DNA from: Lichenicola sp964247725
GTDB taxonomy: Bacteria > Pseudomonadota > Alphaproteobacteria > Acetobacterales > Acetobacteraceae
NCBI GenBank assembly: GCA_964247725.1
Contig: CAXTVM010000014.1
Location: 1 to 64,000 of the forward strand
Direction: 5' to 3'
Length of the DNA stretch: 64,000 nt
Part shown: positions 8,884-17,992 of the stretch, piece after piece
Layout of the letters: every line of letters begins with the position of its first letter
Position numbering within the stretch: the stretch's first letter is position 1
Notes under the pieces: generated by a model
The model's input: only the letters and a program-made list of their open reading frames with translations
Databases searched by the model: none
Told to the model about the DNA's origin: nothing
Position numbers and translations under genes: made by a program

Positions 8884-9600
8884 CTACCGCCGCGGCCAGG
8901 CCCGCAGCGTCCCCAGCATCAGCAGCCCCTCGGCGGCGGCGCTGCCGGCCAGCCCGAGCCCGCTGTGATCGGCGATCAGGTCGCCGACGCTGGTGCCGGC
9001 GGTCCGCGCCGCCGCCACGGTCGCCCAGTAGCCGGTCCGGGCGACGACGCCGGGCATCGGCACGTCCCGCAGCAGCCGGCGCGACAGCAATGCGAGGCCG
9101 AGCATGGTGCCCAGCGCCGCGGAGGCGATGACGAGCCCGAGCCGGTGCGAGCTGTCGTCGCCCAGCACGGTGCCCAGCACCCCGGCCAGGAACAGCAGGA
9201 TCCAGTAGGCGCCGCGCGTGTCCGGCAGGCCCGGCGGAGGGGCCGCGCCGCCGGCGCTCGCCGGCCGTAACCAGGCACCCGCCAGGATCGCCCCCGCCAG
9301 CGTCGCCAGCAGCACGGGCTGGCGAAGATGCGCGTCATGCGCGCCGAGGTCGGCAATGTTGGTCGCCATCGCGCGCACGAGCACGACCGCGCCCCAGTAG
9401 GCGAGCTCGCGGTAGAGCCAGCCGCGCCGTCCGCCGTGCACCGCGAGCCAGGCCAGCAGCAGCAGCGGCAACACGCCGCGCCAGTGGCCCAGACGCAGGT
9501 CGTGCGACAGCACGTCGCCCAGCGTGGCGCCGAACACGCTGGCGATCGACAGCCCGGTCCAGTAGCGGGGGCCGAGCGGCACGGCGCGGTCGGCGGTCAT
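8884..9600 (-). CDS. COG4705-like multi-pass membrane protein with fourfold internal repeat
   Basis: About 238 residues, almost entirely hydrophobic. Four copies of a Tyr-Trp motif ending in a Gly/Ala-Asp are visible: YWTGLSIASVFGATLGD, YWGAVVLVRAMATNIAD, YWILLFLAGVLGTVLGD and YWATVAAARTAGTSVGD, each followed by a second hydrophobic stretch. This arrangement resembles uncharacterised COG4705 proteins. Start 9600 is the first ATG downstream of a longer open stretch; the ribosome-binding site is poor. Function unknown. It is divergent from the secreted protein gene at 9849. Confidence 0.72.
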   Translation of the reverse strand: MTADRAVPLGPRYWTGLSIASVFGATLGDVLSHDLRLGHWRGVLPLLLLAWLAVHGGRRGWLYRELAYWGAVVLVRAMATNIADLGAHDAHLRQPVLLATLAGAILAGAWLRPASAGGAAPPPGLPDTRGAYWILLFLAGVLGTVLGDDSSHRLGLVIASAALGTMLGLALLSRRLLRDVPMPGVVARTGYWATVAAARTAGTSVGDLIADHSGLGLAGSAAAEGLLMLGTLRAWPRR

Positions 9601-9663
9601 GGCGATCGGGTGCCGGCGACGGCACTGGTCCGAAGCCCCCGACCGACACCACACGCCGCCGTG

Positions 9664-9683
9664 ATATCATGGGTTGATGATAT
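9664..9683. promoter_or_regulatory. AT-rich inverted repeat in a divergent promoter region
   Basis: ATATCAT (9664-9670), six bases, then ATGATAT (9677-9683) form a perfect inverted repeat in a short AT-rich island between the divergent genes starting at 9600 and 9849. Adjacent TATATTAACGATATG continues the AT-rich tract. It may be an operator or promoter; no regulator is identified. Confidence 0.4.
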
Positions 9684-9848
9684 ATTAACGATATGCAAAC
9701 TTCGTCCTGTTTCGAACCGGCTCCCATTGAGGTGAGGGGTCGCCTGGACGCGATGTGGCGCCGGACCGGCTGGCGCCCGGCGACCAGCATTACCGCCGCG
9801 CGGCATCAGGCCGCGTGGACCGTCTGACCCTATGCTAAAGGCTTTCCC

Positions 9849-11033
9849 ATGATCAAATCCTTCCCGACGTTGCGGCAGCTGGGCCTGCTGATCGCGTTCG
9901 GCTGTCTCGTCGCGATCGCCGCACGGCCCGCGTCGGCGCAGTCCGCGCCGCCCCCGGGCCTCACCTTCACGCAGATCCTGCCGCGGCAGACGATCTACGA
10001 CTATTCCGCCAATCCCTGCCCGGAGAAATATTATCCCGACGGCCCGGCCCGCGCGTTCCAGCGCGCCGACGGCGCGTTCGCGCTGCTGGCCGAGGAACTG
10101 GACAACTGGCAGCTGGTCGGTAGCAGCCCGTTCACCCTGAAGGTGTCCTGCCCGTCGATCCTGTCCTCCAGCCAGTACGGCCTGCTCAACCGCGGCATGA
10201 CCGGCATCCAGGCCACCTACACCGAGGACGGCCAGACCATCTACGCCTTCGCCGGCCAGGACCTTTCGCCGCTGAACGAGGCGCTCGGCTGCCAGGACGA
10301 CGGCAACGGCAACTGCTGGCTGAACGACATCGAGGCCGTCACCTCCACCGACAGGGGCGACAGCTACAGCTTCACCTCGTCCACCAACGGCGATGTCGCG
10401 GCGCTGAGCCACACGCTGTCGACCACCATGACCAGTCCGGACGGCTTTTTCTCCTCGTCGAACATCGTCAAGCGCGGCGGCTACTACTACATGCTGTCGT
10501 TCGTGCAGAACAACTACAGCAAGCAGTCGCGCACCTGTCTGCTGCGGACCGACAACCTGGCCGATCCGACCTCGTGGCTCGGCTATGACGGGTCCGGCTT
10601 CACCGTGACGCTGCAGCCGCTGGCCGACCCGACCGCGATCCCCTGCGCCGCGGTCGGCGCCAACTCGCTGCTCGGCACCGTCGAATCGGTCAACTACGTC
10701 CCGCGCAAGGGCATCTACGTGGCCGTGTTCCAGGCTACGCTGCAGCTCGCCGGCGACGCGGCCCCGGTCCCCGGAGCCTACTACTCGACCTCGCCCGACC
10801 TGGTGAGCTGGACGCCGCCGCAGTTCCTGTTGAACCTGCCGCGGGCCGCGGGCGTGGATTCCAAGACCGAGGTCGACCTCTATCCGGTCCTGCTGGATCC
10901 GTTCAGCAAGACCCGCAACTTCGAGACCATCGACTCCCTCACGCCGGTGCTGGTGTTCACCGTCGAGCACCTCGACAACGGCGCCGGCACCCTGGACCGC
11001 GACCTGGTCGGCGTGCCGCTGCTGATGCAGTAG
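9849..11033 (+). CDS. Secreted protein of unknown function, possible beta-propeller
   Basis: 394 residues with a clear signal peptide (hydrophobic LGLLIAFGCLVAIAA ending ASAQS). The mature part has repeating beta-type segments with aromatic and Asp-rich turns (GGYYYMLSFVQNNY, GAYYSTSPDLVSWTPP), reminiscent of five-bladed propellers of the GH43/sialidase type, but I see no catalytic signature that would justify a glycosidase call. Four cysteine-containing segments (NPCPEKYY, VSCPS, GCQDDGNGNC, TCLLR) suggest disulfides. It stands alone, followed by a convergent tRNA. Function unknown. Confidence 0.75.
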   Translation: MIKSFPTLRQLGLLIAFGCLVAIAARPASAQSAPPPGLTFTQILPRQTIYDYSANPCPEKYYPDGPARAFQRADGAFALLAEELDNWQLVGSSPFTLKVSCPSILSSSQYGLLNRGMTGIQATYTEDGQTIYAFAGQDLSPLNEALGCQDDGNGNCWLNDIEAVTSTDRGDSYSFTSSTNGDVAALSHTLSTTMTSPDGFFSSSNIVKRGGYYYMLSFVQNNYSKQSRTCLLRTDNLADPTSWLGYDGSGFTVTLQPLADPTAIPCAAVGANSLLGTVESVNYVPRKGIYVAVFQATLQLAGDAAPVPGAYYSTSPDLVSWTPPQFLLNLPRAAGVDSKTEVDLYPVLLDPFSKTRNFETIDSLTPVLVFTVEHLDNGAGTLDRDLVGVPLLMQ

Positions 11034-11108
11034 GCCGATCGACACCGCCTGGGGCTCCGCCGCCGGCGGGGCCCATCGGATCGTCACGGCAGAGGGATCT
11101 GCAGGCGG

Positions 11109-11184
11109 TGGTGGAGCTGAGCGGGATCGAACCGCTGACCTCCTCATTGCGAACGAGGCGCTCTCCCAACTGAGCTACAGCCCC
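11109..11184 (-). tRNA. tRNA-Ala (CGC)
   Basis: 76 nt on the minus strand with encoded CCA. Acceptor arm GGGGCTG pairs with CAGCTCC, the D arm is GCTC/GAGC, the anticodon stem CCTCG/TGAGG encloses loop TTCGCAA (anticodon CGC, reading GCG), and the T arm contains GGTTCGATCC. All stems close, so it should be functional. Confidence 0.95.
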
Positions 11185-11310
11185 GCCGTGCAGGCGGCGG
11201 AAAGTAGCCCGGGCGGGGGGCAAGTCAAGGGGCCGGACCGGCGGTTGCGCCGGCCCGGCCGCCTCGGTAGCTTGGCGCCCACGCCCCACATCCGCTAGGA
11301 TCCGCACGCC

Positions 11311-11631
11311 GTGATCACGGCCATCTTCGCGCTGCTCTACCTGGTGATCCGCATCTACGTCCTGGTGCTGCTGATCTCCTGCGTGTTCAGCATGCTCTAC
11401 GCCTTCAACGTGCTCGACGGCCGCAACCGGCTGGTGCGCGGCGTCGGCGATTTCCTGTTCCGTGCCACCGAGCCGGTGCTGGCGCCGGTGCGCCGGATCC
11501 TGCCGCAGTTCGGCACCGTGGACCTCAGCCCGCTGGTCGTGCTGCTGGCCCTGCAATACCTGCTGGTGCCGCTGCTGTTCGCGATCGAGGCCGCCATCCT
11601 CACCCGTTCGACGGCGCAGTTCCTGTCGTGA
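11311..11631 (+). CDS. YggT family membrane protein
   Basis: 106 residues with two hydrophobic segments separated by the family signature (RATEPVLAPVRRILPQFGTVDLSPLVVLL, read in parts). YggT proteins are small inner-membrane proteins whose exact role is unsettled. The start is a GTG at 11311. The stop overlaps the start of the glycosyltransferase gene (ATGA), so they form a coupled pair. Confidence 0.88.
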   Translation: MITAIFALLYLVIRIYVLVLLISCVFSMLYAFNVLDGRNRLVRGVGDFLFRATEPVLAPVRRILPQFGTVDLSPLVVLLALQYLLVPLLFAIEAAILTRSTAQFLS

Positions 11632-12620
11632 TGCCGGCCCCGTCCCGATACCAGCCCCGTCGCGATGTCGGCGCCTTCGTGATGCCGGAGGCCACGGCCT
11701 CCGTCCGCGTCGCGGTGCTGATCCCGTGCTACAACGAGGCGGTCGCCATCGGCCAGGTGGTGCGCGACTTCCGTGCCGCCCTGCCGGAGGCCGCGATCCA
11801 CGTCTACGACAACAACTCCCGCGACGACACCGCCGCCGCCGCCGCCGCCGCCGGCGCCGTCGTGCGGACCGAGACGCTGCAGGGCAAGGGCCACGTGGTC
11901 CGCCGCATGTTCGCCGACGTCGAGGCCGACATCTACGTGCTGGTCGACGGCGACGGCACCTACGACGCCGCCGCCGCACCCGAGCTGGTCAGCCAGCTGC
12001 GGGCGCGCGGCCTCGACATGATCAACGCCGCCCGGGTCGCCGAATGCGGCCCGGCCTACCGGCGCGGCCACGTGCTCGGCAACCGCGTGCTGACCGGGCT
12101 GGTCGCCGCCATCTTCGGCAAGCGCCTGTCCGACATGCTGTCGGGCTACCGGGTGTTCTCGCGTCGCTTCGTGAAGTCGTTCCCGGCGCTGTCGGTCGGC
12201 TTCGAGACCGAGACCGAGCTCACCGTGCACGCGCTCGAGCTGCGCATGCCGCTCGCCGAGCTGCCGACCCGCTATGTCGAGCGCCCGGCCGGGTCGGTCT
12301 CCAAGCTCAACACCTATCGCGACGGCATCCGCATCCTGCGCACCATCGTGGTGCTGGTGAAGCAGGAGCGGCCGCTGGCGTTCTTCTCCGCGATCGGCCT
12401 GCTGATGCTGCTGATCGGGCTGGCCGTCGGCCTGCCGGTGGTGGCCGAGTTCTTCCGCACCCGCACGGTGCCGCGGCTGCCGAGTGCGGTGCTGGCGCTG
12501 GGCTTCGTGCTGCTGGCCTGCCTCAGCTTCGTCTGCGGCCTGATCCTCGACAGCGTCACCCGCGGCCGCCTGGAGTTCAAGCGCCTGGCCTACCTGTCCC
12601 ACCCGGCCCCGCAGGCCTGA
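11628..12620 (+). CDS. Glycosyltransferase family 2, polyprenyl-phosphate type
   Basis: 330 residues. The GT-A domain begins VAVLIPCYNE and has the metal/nucleotide motif DGDGTYD; a QGKGHVVRRMF segment and GNRVLTG-LSDMLSGYRVFSRRF are typical of dolichol/undecaprenyl-phosphate glycosyltransferases. Two C-terminal membrane helices (LAFFSAIGLLMLLIGLAVGLPV and LPSAVLALGFVLLACLSFVCGLIL, each read as a hydrophobic span) match the subgroup that docks on the membrane. It likely loads a sugar on a lipid carrier for envelope glycans. The true start may be the ATG encoding MPEATAS, about 18 codons in. It overlaps yggT by 4 nt. Confidence 0.85.
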   Translation: MMPAPSRYQPRRDVGAFVMPEATASVRVAVLIPCYNEAVAIGQVVRDFRAALPEAAIHVYDNNSRDDTAAAAAAAGAVVRTETLQGKGHVVRRMFADVEADIYVLVDGDGTYDAAAAPELVSQLRARGLDMINAARVAECGPAYRRGHVLGNRVLTGLVAAIFGKRLSDMLSGYRVFSRRFVKSFPALSVGFETETELTVHALELRMPLAELPTRYVERPAGSVSKLNTYRDGIRILRTIVVLVKQERPLAFFSAIGLLMLLIGLAVGLPVVAEFFRTRTVPRLPSAVLALGFVLLACLSFVCGLILDSVTRGRLEFKRLAYLSHPAPQA

Positions 12621-12840
12621 CGCGGGATCGGCTCCAGCATCATCCTGCCGCTGCGGCGTCGACGACCGCCGAGGTCTTGGGCCCGATATGGCGTCCATGT
12701 CCAACGTCGGCGCAGATCGCGCTCGGATCGGGTGCGGATCAACGAGTTGATCAAGTCAAAGCCTCACGGGCTGCGGTTTCATCGGAGCCAGCTGTCTTGA
12801 ACGGCGGACGTATCCCGCCTGTCGCCTCCAGGGGATCGCC

Positions 12841-13625
12841 ATGCGCGCGTCGACACGGACGCTGCCAGGCATCCTGACCCTTCACGGCCTCTGCCTCGGC
12901 CTGCCCGGGCATTGGATTGGACGTGGCGATGGCCCAACCGGCGACCCGGACGGCGCCCTCCCGGCCCGTGGCGGCCGATAGCGCGACGGGTGACGACGCG
13001 ATGAACGGCAACGCGGCGAAGGGTGCCGGCGGATCGGATCCGGGCGGCACGGTCGAGCAGGTCATCGTCACCGCGCTGCGGCAGAGATCGACCCTGCGGA
13101 AGGCCCCTGCCGCGATCACGGCGGTCCCCGGGCGCGCGGCTCGGCCGGTCCGACGTCACCGATGTCGCGGGCCGCAACGGGCTGGTCCCCGGCCTTACGG
13201 TCACCGAGGCCGCCGGCTTCGAGAAGCTGGTGAACATCTCCGGCGTCGGCTCGTCGACGCCGGGGAACGCGCTGGTGACGCAGCCCGGCATGGCGTTCTT
13301 GGTCGACGGCGTCTACCTGGCGAACTCGATCTCGCTCGACCAGACCCTGTTCGACATCGACCGCGTCGAGGTGCTGCGCGGACCGCAGGGGAGCCTCTAC
13401 GGACAGAGCTCGACCGGCGGCGTGATCAACCTCGTCATCGACGCGGCGCTGGACCCGCGCGAGATGCAGGCCCTGGTGCTGGTGGCCGCGGGCGCCTGCG
13501 CCGGAGCTCGACCGGGTCGAGGGCGGGACCGTCATCGGCGCCCCCATCACCGGCGATCGCGGCCAATGGGCGGCCTGCCGCTCGCCGCCAGGGCGTCTCC
13601 CGGTGCCGGCGTCCGCCTGCCGGCC
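12841..13625 (+). pseudogene. TonB-dependent receptor relic (plug domain, several frameshifts)
   Basis: Pieces of a TonB-dependent outer-membrane receptor in changing frames. A signal peptide begins at ATG 12841 (MRASTRTLPGILTLHGLCLG) and continues in another frame with a cleavage-like AMAQ. The TonB-box-like VEQVIVTALRQRSTLRKAPAAITAV follows. After a shift near 13135 come VTDVAGRNGLVPGLTV, FLVDGVYLANS, DIDRVEVLRGPQGSLYG and STGGVINLV, the diagnostic end of the plug. After another shift near 13490, VEGGTVIGAPITGDRGQWAA corresponds to the first barrel strands. The remaining barrel of several hundred residues is absent. Sequencing error could explain one shift but not all, plus the truncation. 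Confidence 0.82.
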
Positions 13626-13773
13626 AGATGATCCCGACCGCAGGCGCGGGCGAGGTCGGCCCGGACCCGATCGACGAGGTCGGGGGGGGGGATTCAACGG
13701 AGGGCGGGGCGGGTCGCGCCGGACGCCGGCACCGTCGGCGCCTCCGCCATGACGCAGGCCGTCATCCGGACGA

Positions 13774-14394
13774 TCATCGGGAGGCTTCGCGGTTCCAGGC
13801 GCCGATGATCGGCACGTCGGGATGGCTCGGGTTGCAGCCCAGGATGCCGATGGCGGCGGTGGCCAGCACGAGGTGCCGCGCGTCCACGATCGGCAGGCCG
13901 ATCCATCGGACCGCCAGGCTGCTGCCGATCTGGCCGTGCGAGAACAGGGCGATGGTGCCGCCCAGCGCCCGCAGCCGCGCGGCGAGGCGATCGGCGCGCC
14001 GGGCCACGTCGCCCGGCGTCTCCCCGCCCGGGCAGCCGTCGCGATACACGCCCCAGCCGGGTCGCTCCGCCCGGATGTCGACCGAGCGGCGGCCCTCGTA
14101 GGCGCCGTAGTCCCACTCGGCCAGATCCGGGTCCTCCTCGGCGGCATCGCCCAGCCCTGCCAGGATGCAGGTCCGCCGCGCACGCGAGTCCGGGCTGACG
14201 AACACCCGGCCGAACGGGATGGAGCCCAGCGTCGGGCGCAGCGCCCGTGCCTGGTCCTCGCCCCGCTCCGTCAGCGCGATGTCGGATCGGCCGGTATGCC
14301 GGCCGGACAGGCACCAGGCGGTCTCGCCGTGCCGGACGAGGTAGATGCAGGCGGGCGCCCGGTCGGCCGGGAGGCTTGGATGGTTCGACGTCAG
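13774..14394 (-). CDS. Histidine phosphatase family protein (phosphoglycerate-mutase-like)
   Basis: About 206 residues. The catalytic RHGE motif is in IYLVRHGETAW, the general acid region reads AEWDYGAYEGRR, and the second His is in LFSHGQIGSS. The family includes phosphoglycerate mutases and sugar phosphatases. No ATG, GTG or TTG precedes RHGE in frame. The best candidate is CTG at 14394, overlapping the aldolase stop as CTGA, which would give translational coupling. It is the last gene of the phosphoketolase-aldolase operon, which points to a sugar-phosphate substrate. Function within the superfamily is not resolved. Confidence 0.78.
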   Translation of the reverse strand: MTSNHPSLPADRAPACIYLVRHGETAWCLSGRHTGRSDIALTERGEDQARALRPTLGSIPFGRVFVSPDSRARRTCILAGLGDAAEEDPDLAEWDYGAYEGRRSVDIRAERPGWGVYRDGCPGGETPGDVARRADRLAARLRALGGTIALFSHGQIGSSLAVRWIGLPIVDARHLVLATAAIGILGCNPSHPDVPIIGAWNREASR

Positions 14395-15485
14395 AGGCTG
14401 GACACGCCGGCCGTCATCATGCCCGTCGGCCGAGCAAAAACGGTGCGGACGCAGGTCTGCCCGTCCGTCGCGGCATCGTATTCGCCGCGCAGCGCCGCCT
14501 GGTTGCACCGGGCACGATGATGGAGCGCCTCCTGGGCCTCGTCGCGGTTGGCGTCGTCGCCACGCCAGATCTCCAGCGCCGGCTGCTGGATCGCCCGGGC
14601 GAAGGAGAAGACGAGCGGCCACGGCATCTGCCGGTCGGTGGAGCGGGCCTGGACGTTGATCGCGTTCAGCCGCGCCGAGGCCAGCTCGGCGGATTGTCCG
14701 CCGGACAGGAAGGCGATGCCGGCCACCTCCGCCGGCACGTTCTGCAGCAGGCAGGCGACGGTGGCGATCGCGACGCGGTCCGGCGAGGCCTGCTCCCGGC
14801 AATCCAGCCCGGCCAGGACCATGTTCGGCTTCAGGATGAGGCCGTCCAGCGCCACGTCCTGGGCGGCAAGCTCGTCGAACAGGACCGCCAGCACGTCGCC
14901 GGTCACGGTCCGGCAGCGTTCCAGCGCATGGTTGCCGGTCATCAGCACTTCCGGCTCGACGATCGGCACCAGGCCCGCCTCCTGGCACAGGGCCGCGTAG
15001 CGCACCAACGCCTGGGCGTTCGCCTTGATGCAGGCCAGGCTCGGGAGACCATGGGCGAGGGCGATCACGCCGCGCCACTTGGCGAAGCGTGCGCCGAGCA
15101 GGGCGTAGTCCCCGAGGCGGGCGCGCAGCCCGTCCAGCCCCTCGGTGACCCGTTCGCCCGGATGCAGCGCCAATGGCTTGGCGCCCCGATCGACCTTGAT
15201 CCCCGGGATGATGCCCGCACTCACCAGCCGTTCGACCATGAGCACGCCGTGGCGGTCCTGCTGGCGGATGGTGTCGTCGTGGAGGATCGCGCCGCTGACG
15301 CAGTCGCCCAGACCGGAAGTGCTGACCAGCAGTTCCCGCCAGGCGCGGCGCGCATCGACCGTCTGCGCGATGCCGACCGCCGCGAAGCGCTTGTCACAGG
15401 TGGGCGTGCTCTCATCCATCGCCAGCAGGCCTTTTCCGGCCGACACCAGGCTCTGCGCCGTGGCCGCGAGGGCTCGCGCGCTCAT
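14391..15485 (-). CDS. Class I fructose-bisphosphate aldolase
   Basis: 364 residues, the length of the eukaryote-type class I aldolase. It cleaves fructose 1,6-bisphosphate to dihydroxyacetone phosphate and glyceraldehyde 3-phosphate through a Schiff base. GKGLLAMDESTPTCDKRF near the N-terminus, PIVEPEVLMTGNH, and the Schiff-base lysine segment LILKPNMVL are family signatures; LSGGQS is the phosphate-binding part. Its start overlaps the phosphoketolase stop (ATGA) and its stop overlaps the phosphatase gene. Together with TPI and glucokinase upstream it supplies triose and hexose phosphates around the phosphoketolase. Confidence 0.92.
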   Translation of the reverse strand: MSARALAATAQSLVSAGKGLLAMDESTPTCDKRFAAVGIAQTVDARRAWRELLVSTSGLGDCVSGAILHDDTIRQQDRHGVLMVERLVSAGIIPGIKVDRGAKPLALHPGERVTEGLDGLRARLGDYALLGARFAKWRGVIALAHGLPSLACIKANAQALVRYAALCQEAGLVPIVEPEVLMTGNHALERCRTVTGDVLAVLFDELAAQDVALDGLILKPNMVLAGLDCREQASPDRVAIATVACLLQNVPAEVAGIAFLSGGQSAELASARLNAINVQARSTDRQMPWPLVFSFARAIQQPALEIWRGDDANRDEAQEALHHRARCNQAALRGEYDAATDGQTCVRTVFARPTGMMTAGVSSL

Positions 15486-17905
15486 GCCGCGGCACCCCAC
15501 TTCCAATTGCGGATCTCCGGCAGGTCCTCGCCGTGCCTGTCGATGTAGTGCTTGTGCTCGATCAGCTTGTCCGCCATCGCCTGCCGCAGGTAGGCGCCCT
15601 TGGTGCCGAGGCCGGGCACGCGGTCGACGACGTCCTGCACCAGGTGGAACCGGTCGAGCTTGTTCTGGACCCGGATGTCGAAGGCGGTGGTGATGGTGCC
15701 TTCCTCGACGTAGCCGCGGACGTGCAGGTTGCGGTTGGCGCGGCGGTAGGTCAGGCGGTGCACCAGCGACGGGTAGCCGTGGAAGCCGAAGATGATGTGC
15801 TTCTGCTTGGTGAACAGCTCGTCGTACTCCGCCTCGGCCAGGCCGTGCGGGTGCTCGCTCGCCGACTGCAGCCGCATCAGGTCGACGACGTTGATCACGC
15901 GCATCCGCAGGTCCGGGAGATGCTGGCGCAGGATCGACACCGCGGCGAGGATCTCGAGGGTGGGCGTGTCGCCGCAGCAGGCCATGACGACATCCGGCTC
16001 CTCGGTGTGGTCGTTGCTCGCCCATTTCCAGATGCCGAGCCCCTCGGTGCAATGGATCGCCGCCTCCTGCATGGTCAGCCATTGCGGCATCGCGTGCTTG
16101 CCGGCGACCACGACGTTGACGTAGTGGCGGCTGCGCAGGCAGTGGTCGAACACCGAAAGCAGGCAGTTCGCGTCGGGCGGCAGGTAGGCGCGCACGATGT
16201 CGGCCTTCTTGTTGACCACGTGGTCGAGGAAGCCCGGGTCCTGATGCGTGAAGCCGTTATGGTCCTGCTGCCAGACGTGCGACGCGAGCAGGTAGTTGAG
16301 CGACGCGATCCGGCGGCGCCAGGGCAGTTCCGCGGTCACCTTCAGCCACTTGGCATGCTGGCTGAACATGGAGTCGACGATGCGGATGAAGGCCTCGTAG
16401 CTGTTGAACAGGCCGTGGCGCCCGGTCAGCAGGTAGCCTTCGAGAAAGCCTTCGCACTGGTGCTCACTCAGCATCGAATCGACGACGCCGCCTTCGGCCG
16501 AGAGGAACTCGTCGTCGGACGCCTCCATCGCGTCCCACTGGCGGTTCGTGACCTCGAAGACCGCGCCGAGCATGTTCGACAGCGTCTCGTCCGGCCCGAA
16601 GATGCGGAAGTTGCGCGGCGCGCCGTTCGCCGCGACGACGTCGCGGAAGAACCGGCCGAGCACCATCGTGTCCTGCGCCGTGACGGCGCCCGGCGACGGC
16701 ACGTCGACGGCGTGCGCACGGAAGTCGGGCATGCACAGGTCGCGCAGCAGCAGGCCGCCGTTCGTGCGCGGGTTGGCCCCCATGCGGCGGTCGCCGCGGG
16801 GCGCCAGCGCCGCCAGCTCGGGAACCAGTCGGCCGTGCTGGTCGAACAGCTCCTGGGGCTTGTAGCTGCGCATCCAGGCTTCCAGCTGCGCCACGTGCTC
16901 CGGATGCTGCGGGTCCACCAGGATCGGCACCTGATGGGCGCGGAACGTCCCCTCCACCCGCAGCCCGTCGACGCTCTTCGGCCCGGTCCAGCCCTTGGGC
17001 GACCGCAGCACGATCATCGGCCAGCGCGGGCGGACGGGGATGCCGGTCGAGCGTGCCTGCGCCTGGATCTGCCGGATGTCCTGGACGATGCGCTCCATGG
17101 TCGTCGCCATGAGCATGTGCATGGTTTCCGGATCGTCGCCCTCGACGAAGTGCGGGGTCCAGCCGCAGCCGCGGAGGAACTGCTCGAGCTCCTCGTGGTC
17201 GATGCGGGCCAGCACGGTCGGGTTGCTGATCTTGAACCCGTTGAGGTGCAGGATCGGCAGCACGACGCCGTCGGAGATCGGGTTCAGGAGCTTGTTGGAG
17301 TGCCAGGACGTCGCGAGCGGCCCGGTCTCCGCCTCGCCGTCGCCGACGACGCAGGCGACGATGAGGTCGGGGGAGTCGAGGACGGCGCCGAAGGCGTGGC
17401 TGAGCGAGTAGCCGAGTTCGCCGCCTTCGTGGATCGATCCCGGGGTCGTCGGCGCCACGTGGCTGGAGATGCCGCCGGGGAAGGAGAACTGCGTGAACAG
17501 CGCCTTCAGCCCGGCCTCGTCCTGGCTGACGTTCGGGTAGATCTCGCTGTAGCTGCCCTCGAGGTAGGTGTTCGCGACAAGGGCCGGGCCGCCGTGGCCG
17601 GGCCCGGCGACATAGAACATGTCGAGATCGAACTTCTTGATGATCCGGTTCAGATGCAGATAGATGAAGTTCTGCCCGGGCGTGGTGCCCCAGTGGCCGA
17701 CCACCAGCGGCTTGACGTGGGCCAGGGTCAGGGGCTCACGCAGCAGCGGGTTGTCGTAGAGGTAGATCTGGCCGACCGAGAGGTAGTTGGCGGCGCGCCA
17801 GTAGGCGTGCATCAGCCGCAGCTCGTCGGCACCGACGACGGCGCCCTGCGGGGTGCGCTCCGTGGTGGAGACCGGGAGCCCCGGGGTGGTCACGATCGTA
17901 TCCAT
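15482..17905 (-). CDS. xfp: Phosphoketolase (xylulose/fructose 6-phosphate)
   Basis: 807 residues, the normal length. A thiamine-diphosphate enzyme that splits xylulose 5-phosphate and/or fructose 6-phosphate with phosphate to acetyl phosphate plus glyceraldehyde 3-phosphate or erythrose 4-phosphate. Visible landmarks are GPGHGGPAL, the TPP motif VGDGEAETGP, and QDHNGFTHQDPGFLDHV. Start 17905 has GAGGATC about 14 to 8 nt upstream. Acetyl phosphate would feed the acetate kinase encoded at 20762-21973. A FixJ-like site lies 68 nt upstream of the start, overlapping the stop of glk. It heads an operon with aldolase and the histidine phosphatase. Substrate preference cannot be told from sequence. 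Confidence 0.95.
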   Translation of the reverse strand: MDTIVTTPGLPVSTTERTPQGAVVGADELRLMHAYWRAANYLSVGQIYLYDNPLLREPLTLAHVKPLVVGHWGTTPGQNFIYLHLNRIIKKFDLDMFYVAGPGHGGPALVANTYLEGSYSEIYPNVSQDEAGLKALFTQFSFPGGISSHVAPTTPGSIHEGGELGYSLSHAFGAVLDSPDLIVACVVGDGEAETGPLATSWHSNKLLNPISDGVVLPILHLNGFKISNPTVLARIDHEELEQFLRGCGWTPHFVEGDDPETMHMLMATTMERIVQDIRQIQAQARSTGIPVRPRWPMIVLRSPKGWTGPKSVDGLRVEGTFRAHQVPILVDPQHPEHVAQLEAWMRSYKPQELFDQHGRLVPELAALAPRGDRRMGANPRTNGGLLLRDLCMPDFRAHAVDVPSPGAVTAQDTMVLGRFFRDVVAANGAPRNFRIFGPDETLSNMLGAVFEVTNRQWDAMEASDDEFLSAEGGVVDSMLSEHQCEGFLEGYLLTGRHGLFNSYEAFIRIVDSMFSQHAKWLKVTAELPWRRRIASLNYLLASHVWQQDHNGFTHQDPGFLDHVVNKKADIVRAYLPPDANCLLSVFDHCLRSRHYVNVVVAGKHAMPQWLTMQEAAIHCTEGLGIWKWASNDHTEEPDVVMACCGDTPTLEILAAVSILRQHLPDLRMRVINVVDLMRLQSASEHPHGLAEAEYDELFTKQKHIIFGFHGYPSLVHRLTYRRANRNLHVRGYVEEGTITTAFDIRVQNKLDRFHLVQDVVDRVPGLGTKGAYLRQAMADKLIEHKHYIDRHGEDLPEIRNWKWGAAA

Positions 17906-17972
17906 GCCTGAAGATCCTCGGAGTCCGTCACGGTCCTCGGGCCGGACCCTAAGTTCCGCTCCCGGCCGGGTG

Positions 17973-17992
17973 CAGCCTCGGAAACTACTCAG
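17973..17992 (-). promoter_or_regulatory. FixJ-like binding site upstream of phosphoketolase
   Basis: On the minus strand CTGAGTAGTTTCCGAGGCTG. The core AGTAGTTTCC matches the FixJ box as I remember it from rhizobial fixK promoters. A near-identical copy (17 of 20) lies before the SHOCT-tpiA unit. It overlaps the glk stop codon and is 68 nt from the phosphoketolase start. Confidence 0.55.

Noticed and set aside
9849..11033. Calling the secreted protein a GH43 glycosidase.
   Set aside because: Propeller-like aromatic strands are visible but no catalytic Asp/Glu signature could be placed.
13681..13700. A run of G near the TonB receptor relic as a phase-variation tract.
   Set aside because: It lies outside any intact reading frame, next to a gene already destroyed by several shifts.
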